Positions 35,836 to 47,761 of a stretch of 64,000 bases of DNA are shown piece by piece. A model generated the notes under the pieces. The model searched no databases and was not told where the DNA came from. It saw nothing but the letters and a program-made list of their open reading frames with translations. Every line of letters starts with the position of its first letter. The first letter of the stretch is position 1. The translations under genes and the position numbers were made by a program. Source of the stretch: Maratus speciosus (lineage: Eukaryota; Arthropoda; Arachnida; Araneae; Salticidae); the NCBI GenBank assembly GCA_963932465.1, contig OZ010796.1, positions 79,617,292 through 79,681,291 of the forward strand, in the 5' to 3' direction.

Positions 35836-37074
35836 ATACGAGACTACAGATACAGGAATAAAAATTTTAAATTAAATATGGCTTATCATATGTCATTCCA
35901 TAAATAATAGTTGTATTAATATAGTTTTTTCAGCAATATCGGGAGAAAATTCGAAATCATGATTAAGTTAAGGAATATGTTTAAAAGAAAAATATATACA
36001 TATTCCACAGGACATAAAAAACTAGACTGCATGTTCATATTTAATAAAACAGTGACAGATCACAACACATAAAAAGGAATCTTACACCTTTGTAATATTT
36101 AGATCAAGCTGAGAACTTATTAAAAAAATGTGAGTTGATATGCATAGTGTTTTTAGTGGAAAAATTTAAAATATTTTAGAACAATAGGGTTCTGCAAAAT
36201 AGCGCTAAAAAGATAAGATTTTATATTTAAAACAAAAATTAAAATGAAATCGCACATTGTTAATCATATAATATCCGCCTATTATACAGTTATTAATAAA
36301 ACTTTAAAAGTAACTAAAATACAGTAAACAATAACGTTTGATTAGATTTAAATTCATTAGCAATGAATTCTAATATTTCAAATTCGAATTACACATGAAA
36401 AAAGGGAACATAATTAACGCACATACGGAATTATTAAAATACTAAATGAGTATCTGAAAAGAAAAAAATAACATTAGTTGATTAAGATTTCGTATCCTTC
36501 GTATCAAAGTATCCTTTGAAAATGATCGCGTTTGCGATCGAAAGATCTCAGGAAACATCTTTTCTGTTATCATATGATTTTTAACATCAATGGTTTTTAA
36601 GTTTTTAAAGACCAGTTCATTATTGTAACGGAATATTTGAATAAATTTTTATGCACCTTTTTAGTAAAAAAGTTTTTAATTTCAGTTATTTTAACGCAAG
36701 GTGAACTTGTCATTCCACTCTGAACTCATTCTGAGTTCTATGTTTTAAAATTAAGATTTCGGTTACTTACTTTCCCTTATGGGCATTATAAAATTATCAT
36801 GTATTTATAGGGCATGCAATGAAAGCAAACACAAAGGATAAAGTTGAAATAAAATATTTTAGTTTATTTGTGTCAGTAATCTAATTTAATTCATATGTAA
36901 CGTTAACTGAATTTTTCCTTAAAAGTTCAATTAGTGTTACAAACTATGAACGAAATAAATGTTGCTAATAAAGTATTTTATTCCACTCTTTACCACGCTT
37001 GTATCTATTTTCATTGCATGCTCTAAAAGTTATGATTCTTTTAAAATGCCCATAAAAGCAAAATAAAAAACAAG
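35836..37074. other. AT-rich non-coding stretch
   Basis: No supported feature. Confidence 0.5.
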
Positions 37075-37265
37075 TGACTCCATAAAAAATGAACATTCAC
37101 TCCTATGAAAGAGCGACTATTCACTCCTACCAGGGGTGAAAAAACGCATTCCTTTAGCAAGAATGAATAGTCAGTCCTCCAAAAGAGTGATTATCGACGC
37201 GTGTTTAGAGTGAATATTCACTTCCCAGGAATGACTATTTTCTTTCAGAGAGTCAAAAATTTTCC
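37075..37265. repeat. Second cluster of GAGTGA/TCACTC motifs
   Basis: Contains CATTCACTCCTATGAAAGAG, CTATTCACTCCTACC, AAAAGAGTGATTAT and AGAGTGAATATTCACTTCC, matching the cluster at 32195-32660. Whether the two clusters are the ends of one older 5-kb element or independent copies is not resolved. Confidence 0.55.
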
Positions 37266-38431
37266 TTTTGCTCAGATTGAAGAGACACTTTATAGAGGTT
37301 GAGCATATTTTGACTCTGCGATATAATGACTTTTCAATTTATGCTTACAAAATATAAGGTTTAGAGTGTTGTAATAAGGTTAAGAGTTAATTTCATACTG
37401 AAATGCACTATAAGCTCCAAAATTTTTAATACGAGCATTTACTTTTGTCATCATATTTGCCTTTTCTGTATGTTTTACCTTAAAATACCAAATGAAAAAT
37501 CATTCAGTCAAATAACTTAGTAATAATGAAGGTTTAAAATTTGGAAGTCCTAATGATAAATTTATTTGTAATTATTTCAAAAGGGATTGAAATGCTGGTA
37601 GTTAGTTTTTTTAAGCATAACTCAAGAATTAGCCGGTGGAATTAGCTGTCATTTTATATTATCGTAAATGAAGCTTCTAAAGTATTAAAAAATTCATAAA
37701 TTACATTTCACTTTCTTTTTCTAAATTAAAAAAAAAAAAAAAAAACATGAATTATAACCTATGAATATTTTAAACAAAAATAGATTTCTAAAAGTTTCAA
37801 ACAAATGAATTATTAAATTATGACTTATTCCGCAAAGTAGTTCTAGAAGTATGCTTAAAAAACTATCTGCATTGCATTCTATTTTGGGAAGGTAAAAAAT
37901 GAATTTAACATTAGGAGTTTCAAATATACGATCTTCATAATTCCTAAATTACTTGACTGAATGTGTATGACTTCCCATTTAGTGTAATAAAGTAAAATTT
38001 AAAGATAAAGCCAAATATGATGTGAAAATTAGGTGTTCGTTCACCATATTAAAATAAAATATTTTAGAGTTTTTATAAAAAAAAATGCATAGCAAAGAAT
38101 TTGTAGAAAGTTTAAAGTTTACAAAAAGAGAAACAACACTTTTGATAAAATTTATTTTTTTCTTCACAGATTTTTTTTTGGGAAATAAGATTGGAGAAGA
38201 AATTTTAGTTCTCGAAGGACGAGAATTTTTCTGAAGTACTGGAGAAATGACAAAAAATCTTTGAAAAATGAATATCAAACGGAACAGATTTATCTGGCTA
38301 AAATTTAGATGGGAAATATATTCAATAGCAACTAACTAAGGTAATTGTAGTAAGACAGTCAGTGTGTGCAAATATTGCGCTTTGCAATAACAGGAGATAG
38401 AATTGGGTATGTTTTATAGCAGTCTTTGATG
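37266..38431. other. AT-rich non-coding stretch
   Basis: Poly-A run near 37730-37744. A 99-codon minus-strand frame here is Phe/Lys/Ser-rich and has no recognisable features. Confidence 0.5.
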
Positions 38432-38878
38432 TTAAGGCAGTTCTCAAGTTCACAACTCAACAACAGAGAAAGTTTCTGACACAATGACGTACACCTTTTT
38501 AAACATAAAGGTATAAAATTAGCAGACCTGACTATGGAAGCGATTTGGAATCGAAATGATTTTTCCCTTTTTTGATAAATAAATTTCCTATCGAGTTATA
38601 AGCGTTTCAAATCCCGTGAGGAGGCGTTCTTCTGCCTTCGTTGACTGGTTTTTCTGTTTTCGTCGGGGAATTCGGTTTTAAACGCCAACTTTGACAGTAT
38701 TTTCTGAGAGATCTATTGTGTTAAAAAAAAGAAGAAAAAAAACGGAAAACGTCGTTCGATTACATAGCTTCTCAATAACAACACCTTGCAGTTTCATGTG
38801 TTTCCGATCAAAAATGAATTAAAACTTATGTCATAAAGTTGCTCCTTTGGATTTGAGAACAGCCTTAATATTACAAAT
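38432..38878. mobile_element. TTAAGGC-family TIR element, 447 bp
   Basis: Starts TTAAGGCAGTTCTCAAGTT and ends GGATTTGAGAACAGCCTTAA, so both ends carry TTAA followed by GGC(A/T)GTTCTCAA in inverted orientation. Internal landmarks GAAGCGATTTGGAAT, GAGTTATAAGCG, GACTGGTTTTTCTG and GATCTATTGTG recur in other copies at 44608, 49261, 56709 and 61354. The superfamily is unclear. It provides the best-defined ends for this family. Confidence 0.75.
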
Positions 38879-40744
38879 TTATAATTTGATGATAATGAAG
38901 TCTTATCATGACTTCTAGTGTTTCCAGGGCTTAAAGACTCTAGTGCTTGGAAGGCATCGCATAAGTGAATTAGACCTACAGAAAGGGTTCATTTTGTATT
39001 TGCCAGTGAGAAGAAAATTAATTTTTCGAGTGCAAAAAGAAACATTCGTCGTTCTTCTGTGAGTGAGAAAAATAATTTTTCGGTTACTTTTTACAGTCAG
39101 CATCTGTCCAGGAATTTATCTGGGTCAGGATCATAATAAAAGGCAAGTGATCATAATTTTAATTGGCGCAGTTTTCAGGTTTTGTACAAAATTATTTATT
39201 TCATGGCGCGCAGGTAACGGAAACACGTCTATGCTTTACCCTGATCGTATATCGTTAGTGCTGAAAACAACTTAATCTGTCAGGTTAGTATAACCTATAA
39301 TCACATTTTATGTATGGTGTCGTATTGTCCAGCTAAGGTAAGGTTAATAAAAGTTAAAATTGTATAGACTTCTAAGGAAATAACGCTTTTAATTCGATGG
39401 ACGTTATTTATAATAAGTCAATGGTGTTTTGATCCCGTAAGTTTTGAAAGATTTGCTCCTTTGTAACGTATTTTGTAAGATTTCAGGTTAAGATATTACA
39501 TCATGGATTTTATTCATTTTGGTAAATCTGTGGATACAAAAGAAAATAAACATATGGATAATCATTATAAAAGTAAGTATGACTAATGAAACGTCCTAAT
39601 AATGACTAATGTAGTGGCCTCCTGCAATAAATTTGGTGGCATTTTACTGAATGAGTGTACGACTCCAAAAACTAACTGAGAATTTTTATATAAAGGTGAA
39701 GTATTTTGAAATAAACTATTTAAATTATTATCGTTGAATTTTATGATAGAAATAAAGATTCTGTGTCGCGGGACTGAAGTGATGCTTAATAGCAATTTGG
39801 AACTTTGAGCGTGTGCTCAAAAATATACGTATTGCAGGGAACTCATCAAAAATTCTATCCTGAGCTACATGGAAATTACACTAATTAAAAAAATAAGCAA
39901 GGTATATGATGCTAAGCATATTTCAAAATGAAATTCTTCAATTTTTTTAAAAAGTTACTGCATCACTTTTTGTTCTTTAACACTTATGGTGTACAAAGAA
40001 GGGGGACTTCCGATTTAAATAGGCCCGGTACAAACCATGTGGCAAAGGTTCATCGCTATATTTTTCCTGTGAGGTTTAGTGTAACGTCTACTACCTCTAA
40101 TTTTTTAAATATTTTAGATTCGGAAATAGATGGGGGGGAGGACATATTTTTGCACTACATTTTCGACGATAAATCTGAAAATATAATACCCAAAATTAAA
40201 AGAAATGTAATTTTGAGTTCAGCGTTACGAAAGATTTCGTTTGATACCTCACACGATTAACAAAGCAAAAATATTTTTTTCAAGTAACTTAATTTGCCAC
40301 CCCCCCCCCCCCCCCGCATTTTTCCTAAATATATTTGTAAATGTTTAATAATCTGTACATATGTGGGATAGTAGTCTTTATTACTTCCCCCACTTTCCAC
40401 GTTCCATAGTTTACGAGTAAAATGGCTGTGACAGACGGACAGACATCTTATAATGGTTCCGTTTTTACATTTTAAGTACGGAACCCTAAAAAGGCTGAAA
40501 ATTCATAAAATACAAGTTATCATAACTCGGTAAGTTTTATTTGTACAAAAATGAAACTTTAATTTTTCATGAAGAAAGTTTTACAAAATGTATAGTACTT
40601 GAATCCCGAAAAAAATTAAATTTCTGTAACCTTAAAAAATAACACTTTTTTCATATAAACGAATTTAATAGGATAAAGAACAACTTTAAAACATGTTTGC
40701 TATTGAAACTATACTTCTAAAGCTAATGGTTTAGGACTTAATGG
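38879..40744. other. Non-coding stretch before the tandem duplication
   Basis: Holds a 16-base C run (40300-40315) and, near 40420-40492, a GACAGACGGACAGACATCTT plus GTACGGAACCCTAAAAA segment. This resembles a dispersed arthropod repeat whose copies carry GGTTCCGTA (from memory). A plus-strand open frame of 110 codons at 39928-40260 (MKFFNFFKKLLHHF...) is balanced enough to note but shows no family signature; I do not call it a gene. Confidence 0.45.
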
Positions 40745-40879
40745 TTTCACTTACCTTTTTATTCATTCCTGTTACTCTATCTTTAATTCCTTTTTACGAT
40801 GTTTATCTTTCTTTGCCGTTCATATTCACGTTTTTCAGTTGTCTGCTTCCATGCAAACATGAGCACGCATTTCGTTTGA

Positions 40880-41840
40880 ATGACGATCATAGATTATAGT
40901 TTTTCGATCGCCGCCAGATGGCGTCGCTCGCTTGAGTCTACGACACATCGTATCTGCGTTCTTTCGTCATGATGATCTCATTCTGGAACTGTCTGCAGTT
41001 GCTCCTTGCATTGCGTAATGAGACGTTATTCGAACGCCCGGCTGATATAAATTGAAATAAGTTTCCTTCCTTTTTCGCCTGCACTCGTTGCCTTCTTTCT
41101 CTGTGTTTGTCTACGTGTTTCGTGTCGTCTTTTTTTACTAACAGTGTTGGTTTTCCACGACGTTTCAATAGTGCTATATTATGGCTGGAGATGTCTTCTT
41201 AAAGTGCGGTGTGCTTTTAATTAGTTGATGTATCTACTTAACTTCTGCTTCATCGTTCGTCGGCCATTTTATAAATTGATTGTTATGAGTTCGATAGTTT
41301 ATGACTTCGTCTCGACTCTTTAAAGGTGAACTCTGCGTACATCGTGTTTAAATAGATACACTGATGTGTGAGTCAAGATGGCTATTGTTATGATGAAGTT
41401 CAGAGATGTTTTACTCGCTACTTGTTATCGGCATCTACATTTTGACGTTTAACCTAATGGTTATTTACAACGCATCTTCATCTATAGAGAAGTATTTTTC
41501 CTGGAGTTTTTTCGGCACGGATATATGATTCACTGTATTTCAGTTTAATTCATCGGCGTATTAGATGTTTGTAAACAACATGGAACTTTGAGGAGGACCG
41601 GTCATTCTGTGATCATTTTCATTTCTTTATTGTTATGAGTTCAGTTTTCTTTTATTGTTAGTTGGTTTTCTGGATATGTATTTATATTTAATCTGACCGC
41701 TTAAATGTGTTCATTGAATTTAAAGATTTGGTTTATTGTTTGAACTATATTTAAACTTAATTTATATTTTAGTTAATAAACGTTAGTTTGTTTTTAAACT
41801 TACTTTGTTTTTATTTCGCCCCCATACGTTTCTTTTCTTT
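40880..41840 (+). promoter_or_regulatory. Possible solo-LTR or promoter-like block, unit 1
   Basis: This block is less AT-rich than its surroundings. It contains CGCCGCCAGATGGCG, a TATA-like GCTGATATAAATTG near 41042, and about 730 bases downstream an AATAAA signal followed by T-rich sequence. Such an order (enhancer box, TATA, poly-A signal) suits an LTR, but no TG...CA ends or target duplication could be fixed. A 76-codon minus-strand frame covers part of it; amino-acid changes between the two units argue against it being a gene. Confidence 0.3.
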
Positions 41841-41943
41841 TCATAACTATTTAATACTTTATCGGGACTATCAGCGTTAGCTTTCATCGTGCTTTTAATT
41901 AAGCTCTGCTAATTTAATCCTTGTCATTAATTTAATGACATCA

Positions 41944-42615
41944 ATATAGACATAGTTTCTTGACTCGATTAGTTAAGTCTTCAACATATTATTGAACCAA
42001 GAGACTATTTTGCAGGTTCAAACCTTACCCAAAACGTGTGGAAAAGTAAAATACTATCTTCAAAAATATATTAAAATGATATCCTAATGATGACAGCATC
42101 AAAAATTTTCTTCAGAGAACGTAAGAAATTTTCATTTTCATTTAAATTCTAAGACAGGGAAAAAAAAATTAAGCTCCCTCAACATTAAGCCCACCTAAAA
42201 AATTTAGCCCCTCAAACTACCTTTCGAAAATGCCTACGTCTCTATGTTAAAGTATGATATTTCCATTTCTACTCTAAGTCGATTCGAAAAAAATAATAAT
42301 AAATTAAGCCCACCTAAAAATAAACCCCCGTAAATAATAAGCCCATCGAAAAATTTAGCCCCTTCATACTTCCTCTCGAAAAGATCTAACTCACTATGTT
42401 ATAGTATGATATTTCCATTCTAATCCTAAATCAATTCGAAAAAAAAAAATAAGCCCCCTCAAAAAATTTAACCCCTCCTACTATAGGATAAGCCTCCCTT
42501 TCCACCCACAGGTGGATTCCACCCTCCTCCTCCATCCACAAGGTGGATTACTCCCTCCTCCTCAATCCGCAATCCGCCTGCTGAGGGCTAACTGTCCTTC
42601 TTCCCCTACTCTCAG
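41944..42615 (+). repeat. Inverted repeat arm left of the exon candidate, unit 1
   Basis: Reverse complement of 49733-50432. It begins ATATAGACATAGTTTCTTGA and contains a series of AAGCCCCCTAAAAAT-like subrepeats and a CCACAGGTGGATTCCAC/TCCATCCACAAGGTGGATTA segment, ending near GCTAACTGTCCTTCTTCCCC. Similarity between the arms is clearly lower than between the two tandem units. Confidence 0.8.
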
Positions 42616-42829
42616 AAATTGGATATTAAAATTATATGCATGTTATATTTCAAAACTCTCAGGAATTTATGTATTTCGGTAGACAATAAAAAAAGGTAGA
42701 TTTGTAATCATTAAGTGTGAGCATTAATGTGTAATAGGAAAAAAGACTTTGATTCCTGTTTTATGTGTAAATAAAAGAAAAATTATTTATGTAATATCAC
42801 AAATTTCAATAAGGATTTTTTATTTTTAG

Positions 42830-42910
42830 AAAAAATCGTCGGAAGAAAATGGGCAAAGCAGTGCATCAGTGGGAACAGACCCACCAATTGTATCTGGATA
42901 TATTATGAGT
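42830..42910 (+). CDS. Candidate internal exon (27 codons, phase 0), copy 1
   Basis: An 81-base segment lies between a T-rich acceptor (TTTTTTATTTTTAG) and a strong donor (GTAAGT). It reads KKSSEENGQSSASVGTDPPI followed by VSGYIMS: Ser-rich and disordered-looking at first, more hydrophobic at the end. Start and end fall on codon boundaries, matching the phase of the exon candidate at 14470. The unit-2 copy differs at one base only, the fourth codon TCG to TCA, both serine. A second register is also open, but the same change would alter an amino acid there. I do not recognise the protein. It lies between ~0.7-kb inverted repeats, which is unusual for a host exon. Confidence 0.5.
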
Positions 42911-43144
42911 GTAAGTAAAAAAAAAAGAGCATTTTCTTTCTTTCCATACCCCTTTAATTTTAAAAATCTGTGTGACACATATTATCGAAAAGATTCAACC
43001 TATTCCCAGGGTGTACGCAATTTGGGGGGGGGGGGGGGGTAGGTGTATGTGAGTACTACGCCCCAGCCCCGTAATAAACTTTTGAAAATGCTATAATTTT
43101 GGCAAATTTGGCTAATTTTCACCTAATACTTCCCACTTCTCCCC

Positions 43145-43542
43145 TTAAGGCTGTTCGCAAATCATCGCGGCAGCGCGAAAATTTAATTAATTTTTGTTCG
43201 GAACAGCAAGAAATTGGCTAATATTGTTATTCAGAAACTATGTGATCGAAAGACATTTTCCATTTTTTGGTAAACACGAAAGATCTTTCAGAAATTGCTG
43301 TCAAAGTGGATGTTTTGAACCGAGTTCTCCACGCGACAGCGCGAGGAAGGAGAAAAACTTGTCACCTGAAAAGAATGGCTTTATATTTTATATTTCGACA
43401 AGTATATAATTATCAAAAAATCGAAAACTCTATTCGATTCCAAGCCATTTTAACAGTGAGGCCTGCCAATTTTATGCTTTTACGCTTAAAAATGTGTCAG
43501 AAAGTTCCGCTTTGTTGAGCAGGTAATTTGAGAACAAATTAA
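43145..43542 (-). mobile_element. TTAAGGC-family TIR element, reversed copy, unit 1
   Basis: Begins TTAAGGCTGTTCGCAAATC and ends GGTAATTTGAGAACAAATTAA. The right end contains TTTGTTGAGCAGG, the inverse of the CTGCTCAACAA seen just inside the left end of other copies. Two overlapping open frames of 71 and 83 codons here come from the element and are not conserved in other copies. Confidence 0.6.
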
Positions 43543-44121
43543 ACTGAAAATTCTTCGTATGTCCATTTTCATGAATTTAAGAATTATGAAATAACACAAA
43601 ACCTCCCAATAAATAATAATTATCGAAAAATTAGATCTAATCGCACAGGGATGTCACTTTTCCGCCAAATGGCGGATTTCAGCTTTTTTTAATTTTTAAG
43701 AATCCGCGATTTTCGTCAAATGATACGGCATAACGTGCACGATATCTCAAAAACTTCTGAATATTTTTTCGTAAAATTTTCAAAACGTATGTTTCATGTC
43801 AGTCTGTATAAACTGAACCTAAACTTTCCTTTTTATTGTTCAAACAAATATTTTTTTAGGTGATTATACTGTTGAAATTTTGAGAATTTTTTAATAGCTA
43901 AATACAAAAGTGCTTTAAATACACAGTTATTTGGGTTGCGGGTAATTATTACAATCTGAAATATAAGTTTAAGCAACAAAAATTTCATTCTAGATTCAAT
44001 ATTTATTTTGCAATCCTGCGCGTAAACTGTTATACCGATTTTCTGCTCGTCAAATGTCTCACACTTTGGAGTCCTCTTGCATCTTGCTATTTTCTTTTAC
44101 TACATGAAATGAAAGAACATA

Positions 44122-44296
44122 CCGTAATTTCCCGCGTATCCGCCGCGGCTTAGTTAAGTCTTTTTCAAACCGGAAATTTTATTGAAAAAAAGAAGCCAAA
44201 TAAGTGCAAAGCAGAAGTAAGTCACATTTTATTTAAAATAAATTCTGGTTGGAAATCGAGTTTTCCGAGGTGCGGCGGATACGCGCGAAAATACGG
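44122..44296. mobile_element. TA-flanked MITE, 175 bp, unit 1
   Basis: Left end CCGTAATTTCCCGCGTATCC and right end GGATACGCGCGAAAATACGG are inverted copies, TA stands on both sides, and GCCGC/GCGGC extends the match. The style fits a Tc1/mariner-type MITE. The ends resemble those of the larger element at 44484, so the two probably share a transposase source. Confidence 0.8.
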
Positions 44297-44483
44297 TACT
44301 TATATCTATCATCTCCAGTAAAAATTGTGTTTTAAAATCATATACAATTTAAGATATTAAATGTTGAAAATGGTCTCTTTGTCTCTTTTTTTCCAATTTT
44401 ACGAGTTTTGAGACCCCTTAAACAAAGTATTAATCAATTAATATTATTTCGTTCTTTTCAAGTATACCCATAAAGTTGTATTA

Positions 44484-45653
44484 CCGTATTTTATGGAAGA
44501 AACACCGCGGCGCTTACGAGTTAGAAAGGTTTTTTTTTTTTTTTTGTCAAGTGCGGCGTTTACGATTTTTTTTTCGTGCGCGTAAACTTGGGATAAAGTA
44601 AAGTTCTTTAAGGCTGTTCTTAACTGCTCTGCTCAACAAGCGCAAAACGTTTTGACATATTCACAAATTCATTTTTTAGCGGAAAGATATAAAATTGGAA
44701 AGCGTGGTCATGGAAGCGATTTGGAATGGAACTGTTTTTTCCATTTTTGGATCAATAAATTACCTATTCATTTATAAGTGATTTTGGTCACGTGACAAAG
44801 ACGATTTTCGCCCTTCACGGACTGGTTTTTCTGATTTCTTCGGGAACTTCGGTTCAAAACGTCATCTTTGAGACTATTTTCGGAAAGATCTATTGCGTTT
44901 GCAAAAAAAACGGAAAAAATAGCTCGATTACATAGTTTCTGAGCAACAACACCTGCTAGTTTTCTGCATTTCCGAACAAAAATAAATTAAAACATGTCAG
45001 AATGTTACCCTTTTGGATTTGAGAACACCCTAAAGACTATTCTCAAGTCCCCTGCTCAATAACGCGAAACTTTCTGACCTTGCCGGTAATGAAAACGGTG
45101 ACATTTCCGATGATGATACCAAATCAAAGGTGGACAAAGAAAATTTACAACTCTTCCACTTAGAATTTGGGAGCTTCTAATATAAACCAAAAAAGAGCTA
45201 AAGTGAATGCGACGTAAAAAGCGTCATAAAAAGAGTGCTAAGTTGCGCCGACCAATTATAAAAATAGGGAGCGCCTAAGGAGGGAGGTCCGCGTCCCGCG
45301 CTCTGTATGAATTTAATTCCAGTTGACGTCTCCTTAATTTAAAAATTACATAAAAATATTTAAAACCTGATTTAAATATTAAATAAAATTTTAGAATCTT
45401 AAGTTATTAAATATGAGGCACCCTACACTGTTCAGAACACTTTGATTAAAGTTAGGTCAGTGAGACACTGTCGGCAAAAGTAGAGTTCCCACAGGTGTGG
45501 CGATTACGATATTTTAAAGCTTACTCAGACCTATTTTGAGGAGTGCGGCGCTTACGACGGGTGCGGCGATTACGATATTTTAAAGCTTACTCAGACCAAT
45601 TTTGAGGAGTGTGGCGTTTACGACAGGTGCGGCGTTCCTTCCATAAAATACGG
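44484..45653. mobile_element. TIR element with 66-bp internal repeats, unit 1
   Basis: Left end CCGTATTTTATGGAAGAAAC and right end GTTCCTTCCATAAAATACGG are inverted; TA precedes the left end, while the right flank reads TG. Near the right end two 66-bp units (GTGCGGCGATTACGATATTT...CAGACC(T/A)ATTTTGAGGAG) repeat, and GTGCGGCGTTTACGA recurs on the left, suggesting subterminal binding sites. A TTAAGGC-family element (44608-45033) is nested in it. Confidence 0.75.
44608..45033 (+). mobile_element. TTAAGGC-family TIR element, nested, unit 1
   Basis: Starts TTAAGGCTGTTCTTAACTG and ends TTTGGATTTGAGAACACCC. It shares GAAGCGATTTGGAAT, GACTGGTTTTTCTGATTTC and GATCTATTGCG with the copy at 38432. A further left end (AAGACTATTCTCAAGTCCCC) abuts its right end, probably the start of a truncated second copy. 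Confidence 0.7.
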
Positions 45654-46287
45654 TGTTTTAATAATTCATATGATGTACGTTAATTACGTTCTTTTTTCTT
45701 TTTTCATGTATAATTCAAATTTTAGATCTTTAGATCTCAGTATTTATTGCTTATGTGAATTTAAAACTAATTAAACGTTATTGTAAATTAAAAAAATAAT
45801 AAAATGTTTTTGTTTACTAGTTTTTCGATTTGAAATTTCGCGAAAATATTTTTATCATTTTATTTTCTTGAGAATGTTGAAGTCTGATGCAATGAAACAT
45901 GTCGAAAGGTAAATAAATAAAGGTATTTTGCCTTTTTTAAAATTTATGTTTATCACTTATGGCAATAATTGAGTATTTTAAACGTTATTGTTTATTGTAT
46001 TTTAGTTACTTTTAGAGGTTTATTAATAACTTTTTAAAAGGTGAATGTTATATGTTTAACAATGTTTGATTTCATTTTAATTCTAATTTTAAATATAAAT
46101 TCTTATCTTTTTACCGTACTTTTCCGTAAATTATTGTTATTTTTCCAAAGTCCTGTTGTTATAAAATATTTTTAATTTTTCCACTTCAAAAACAATGCTT
46201 ATAAACTCACATCTTTTTAAAATAAGTTCTAAGCATGATCTAAATATTAAGAATGTGTATTTTTTTTTATCCGTTGTGATTTCTTTA
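45654..46287. other. AT-rich spacer, unit 1
   Basis: No supported feature; the unit-2 equivalent lies at about 57757-58390. Confidence 0.5.
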
Positions 46288-46342
46288 AAATTAAATATGA
46301 ACATATATGTTCATATTTAATTTAGACTCTATAGAGTCTAAA
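46288..46342. repeat. Two abutting perfect palindromes, unit 1
   Basis: A 36-bp palindrome centred on AACATATATGTT shares its last TTT with a 22-bp palindrome, TTTAGACTCTATAGAGTCTA plus AA. Both are exact. They lie just outside the left end of the long-TIR element, and the unit-2 copy at 58391 is unchanged. Confidence 0.9.
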
Positions 46343-47608
46343 TTTTTCTTTTCTCTGGAATATGTATATGGGTCAATCCATTTCAAGTGGTCCAGCACTG
46401 GTTGCTCGACCATTTTTAAAAAGTCTGACATTTTTGGTACAACAACCCTAACATGATGAAAGTTCAAAATGACTCTTATTTTAATTTTGTTAATTTTTGT
46501 TTGTGCATGGCGGGCATCTTTGTTTCATCGTCTGGAGCAATTTTTTCACATGAAGAGTTTACAGAATTAGAAATAATTCATCGTTTATTTCTCCAATTCA
46601 AGTGTGGATTAAAGCAATTTGTATAGAATACATTGAGCTAAAAATTTGGTAATAGAGTAGTTTCCGAAACTAACTGCTTATTGGTGAAATTTAAGCATAA
46701 AGTTTCTGTTTTTTTTTTTTTTCAAAATTTGTCCGTTTACAAAAGGAAAATTTTCTATCAAGGAAAACTGTCAACATGACATAATTTTTTTTTTTTTTTT
46801 TTACAAATAGGCCGAAAGTACTTGTACTTACACGTCAAGTTCTAGATCTGAGACTTGCTTTCTCTTCACTAAAAAAAATCCCAAATTTTTCAAAAATGTC
46901 AAAAATCGCACTTTTGAGGCTTTGATATCTCTGGTGGGGCACGAGATAAAAATATGAAGTTCTGCTTTCTGAGAGTATTATATGGTAGTGTAATGCACAA
47001 GAAATTTCAGGATGGAGATTTGACTACAAGCTGAGATATGGCAAGGGCAACATGTCAAAATAATACTGCCAAACTATTGTTTTGTTGCAGTCACAAGTAA
47101 ATTTTTATCTCAGAGTGTCATTTAATTTTTTTTATTATTATCTTTAAATAATAGTAACAGAAAATAAAGTCTTTTGCAAAGCTTAGGAATTAATTTAAAT
47201 AATAATTATGCCTAAGGCCTACATTTTGTATGGTTTCAGTAATTTTTGTTGTAATTTTAATAACTAAAAGAAACCTCAACACTTTTACATAAAGAAAAAA
47301 AATATTTTTATACAAGACCTGAGACAAAAACAGAATAGGGAAAGAAAAAAGCTGTTAATGTTGTCATATTTGTTGAGACATGATCAAACGTGTCAAAACA
47401 CATTCCTGCTTGTTGGTTTAAAAACCACAATTTTAATGCTGCTTGCCAGTCCCTGAAACTTATTCCTACCATAAGTATGTTCCTGTAAATGAAACATTAT
47501 ACGATGTTATCATGCATCTGCCTCAAGTAATTTTCAGAAAGTAAAGGTATCCAAAGCCCTTTCAAAATTTATACTGCTGAAAAATGACATTTTTGTCCAA
47601 GTAAGCTA

Positions 47609-47737
47609 GGAATTATTAATGAAGTGAGACTTGCACATGGTGATTTCAAAGTTTATTTCTATGAGCCAGCAGGGCCAACATCTTCAATCAAGTTATATAG
47701 AGATGACAAGACTTGGTTCCTACAAATAAAATTTTGA
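47609..47737 (+). pseudogene. Short coding remnant inside the long-TIR element, unit 1
   Basis: Forty-two codons open to a TGA, reading GIINEVRLAHGDFKVYFYEP, then AGPTSSIKLYRDDKTWFLQI and KF. The pattern aromatic-x-(H/E)P-x-GP-x-S, then DD-x-x-W, resembles from memory a motif near the end of certain uncharacterised transposon-related proteins of invertebrates. I cannot name the family. Upstream the frame is broken. It lies in the loop between the inverted arms, where a transposase-type gene would sit. Confidence 0.3.
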
Positions 47738-47761
47738 GAAATATCAAAATTGTGTTTTTAA

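Noticed and set aside
39928..40260. Plus-strand open frame of 110 codons
   Set aside because: Composition is acceptable but no family signature, splice context or conserved copy supports it; noted only within the stretch description.
40938..41168. Minus-strand 76-codon basic open frame (also at 53017-53247)
   Set aside because: The few differences between the two units change amino acids, not silent sites, and the region looks promoter- or LTR-like; chance frame more likely.
43194..43518. Two overlapping open frames of 71 and 83 codons (also in unit 2)
   Set aside because: They lie inside a TTAAGGC-family TIR element and are not kept in other copies of that element.
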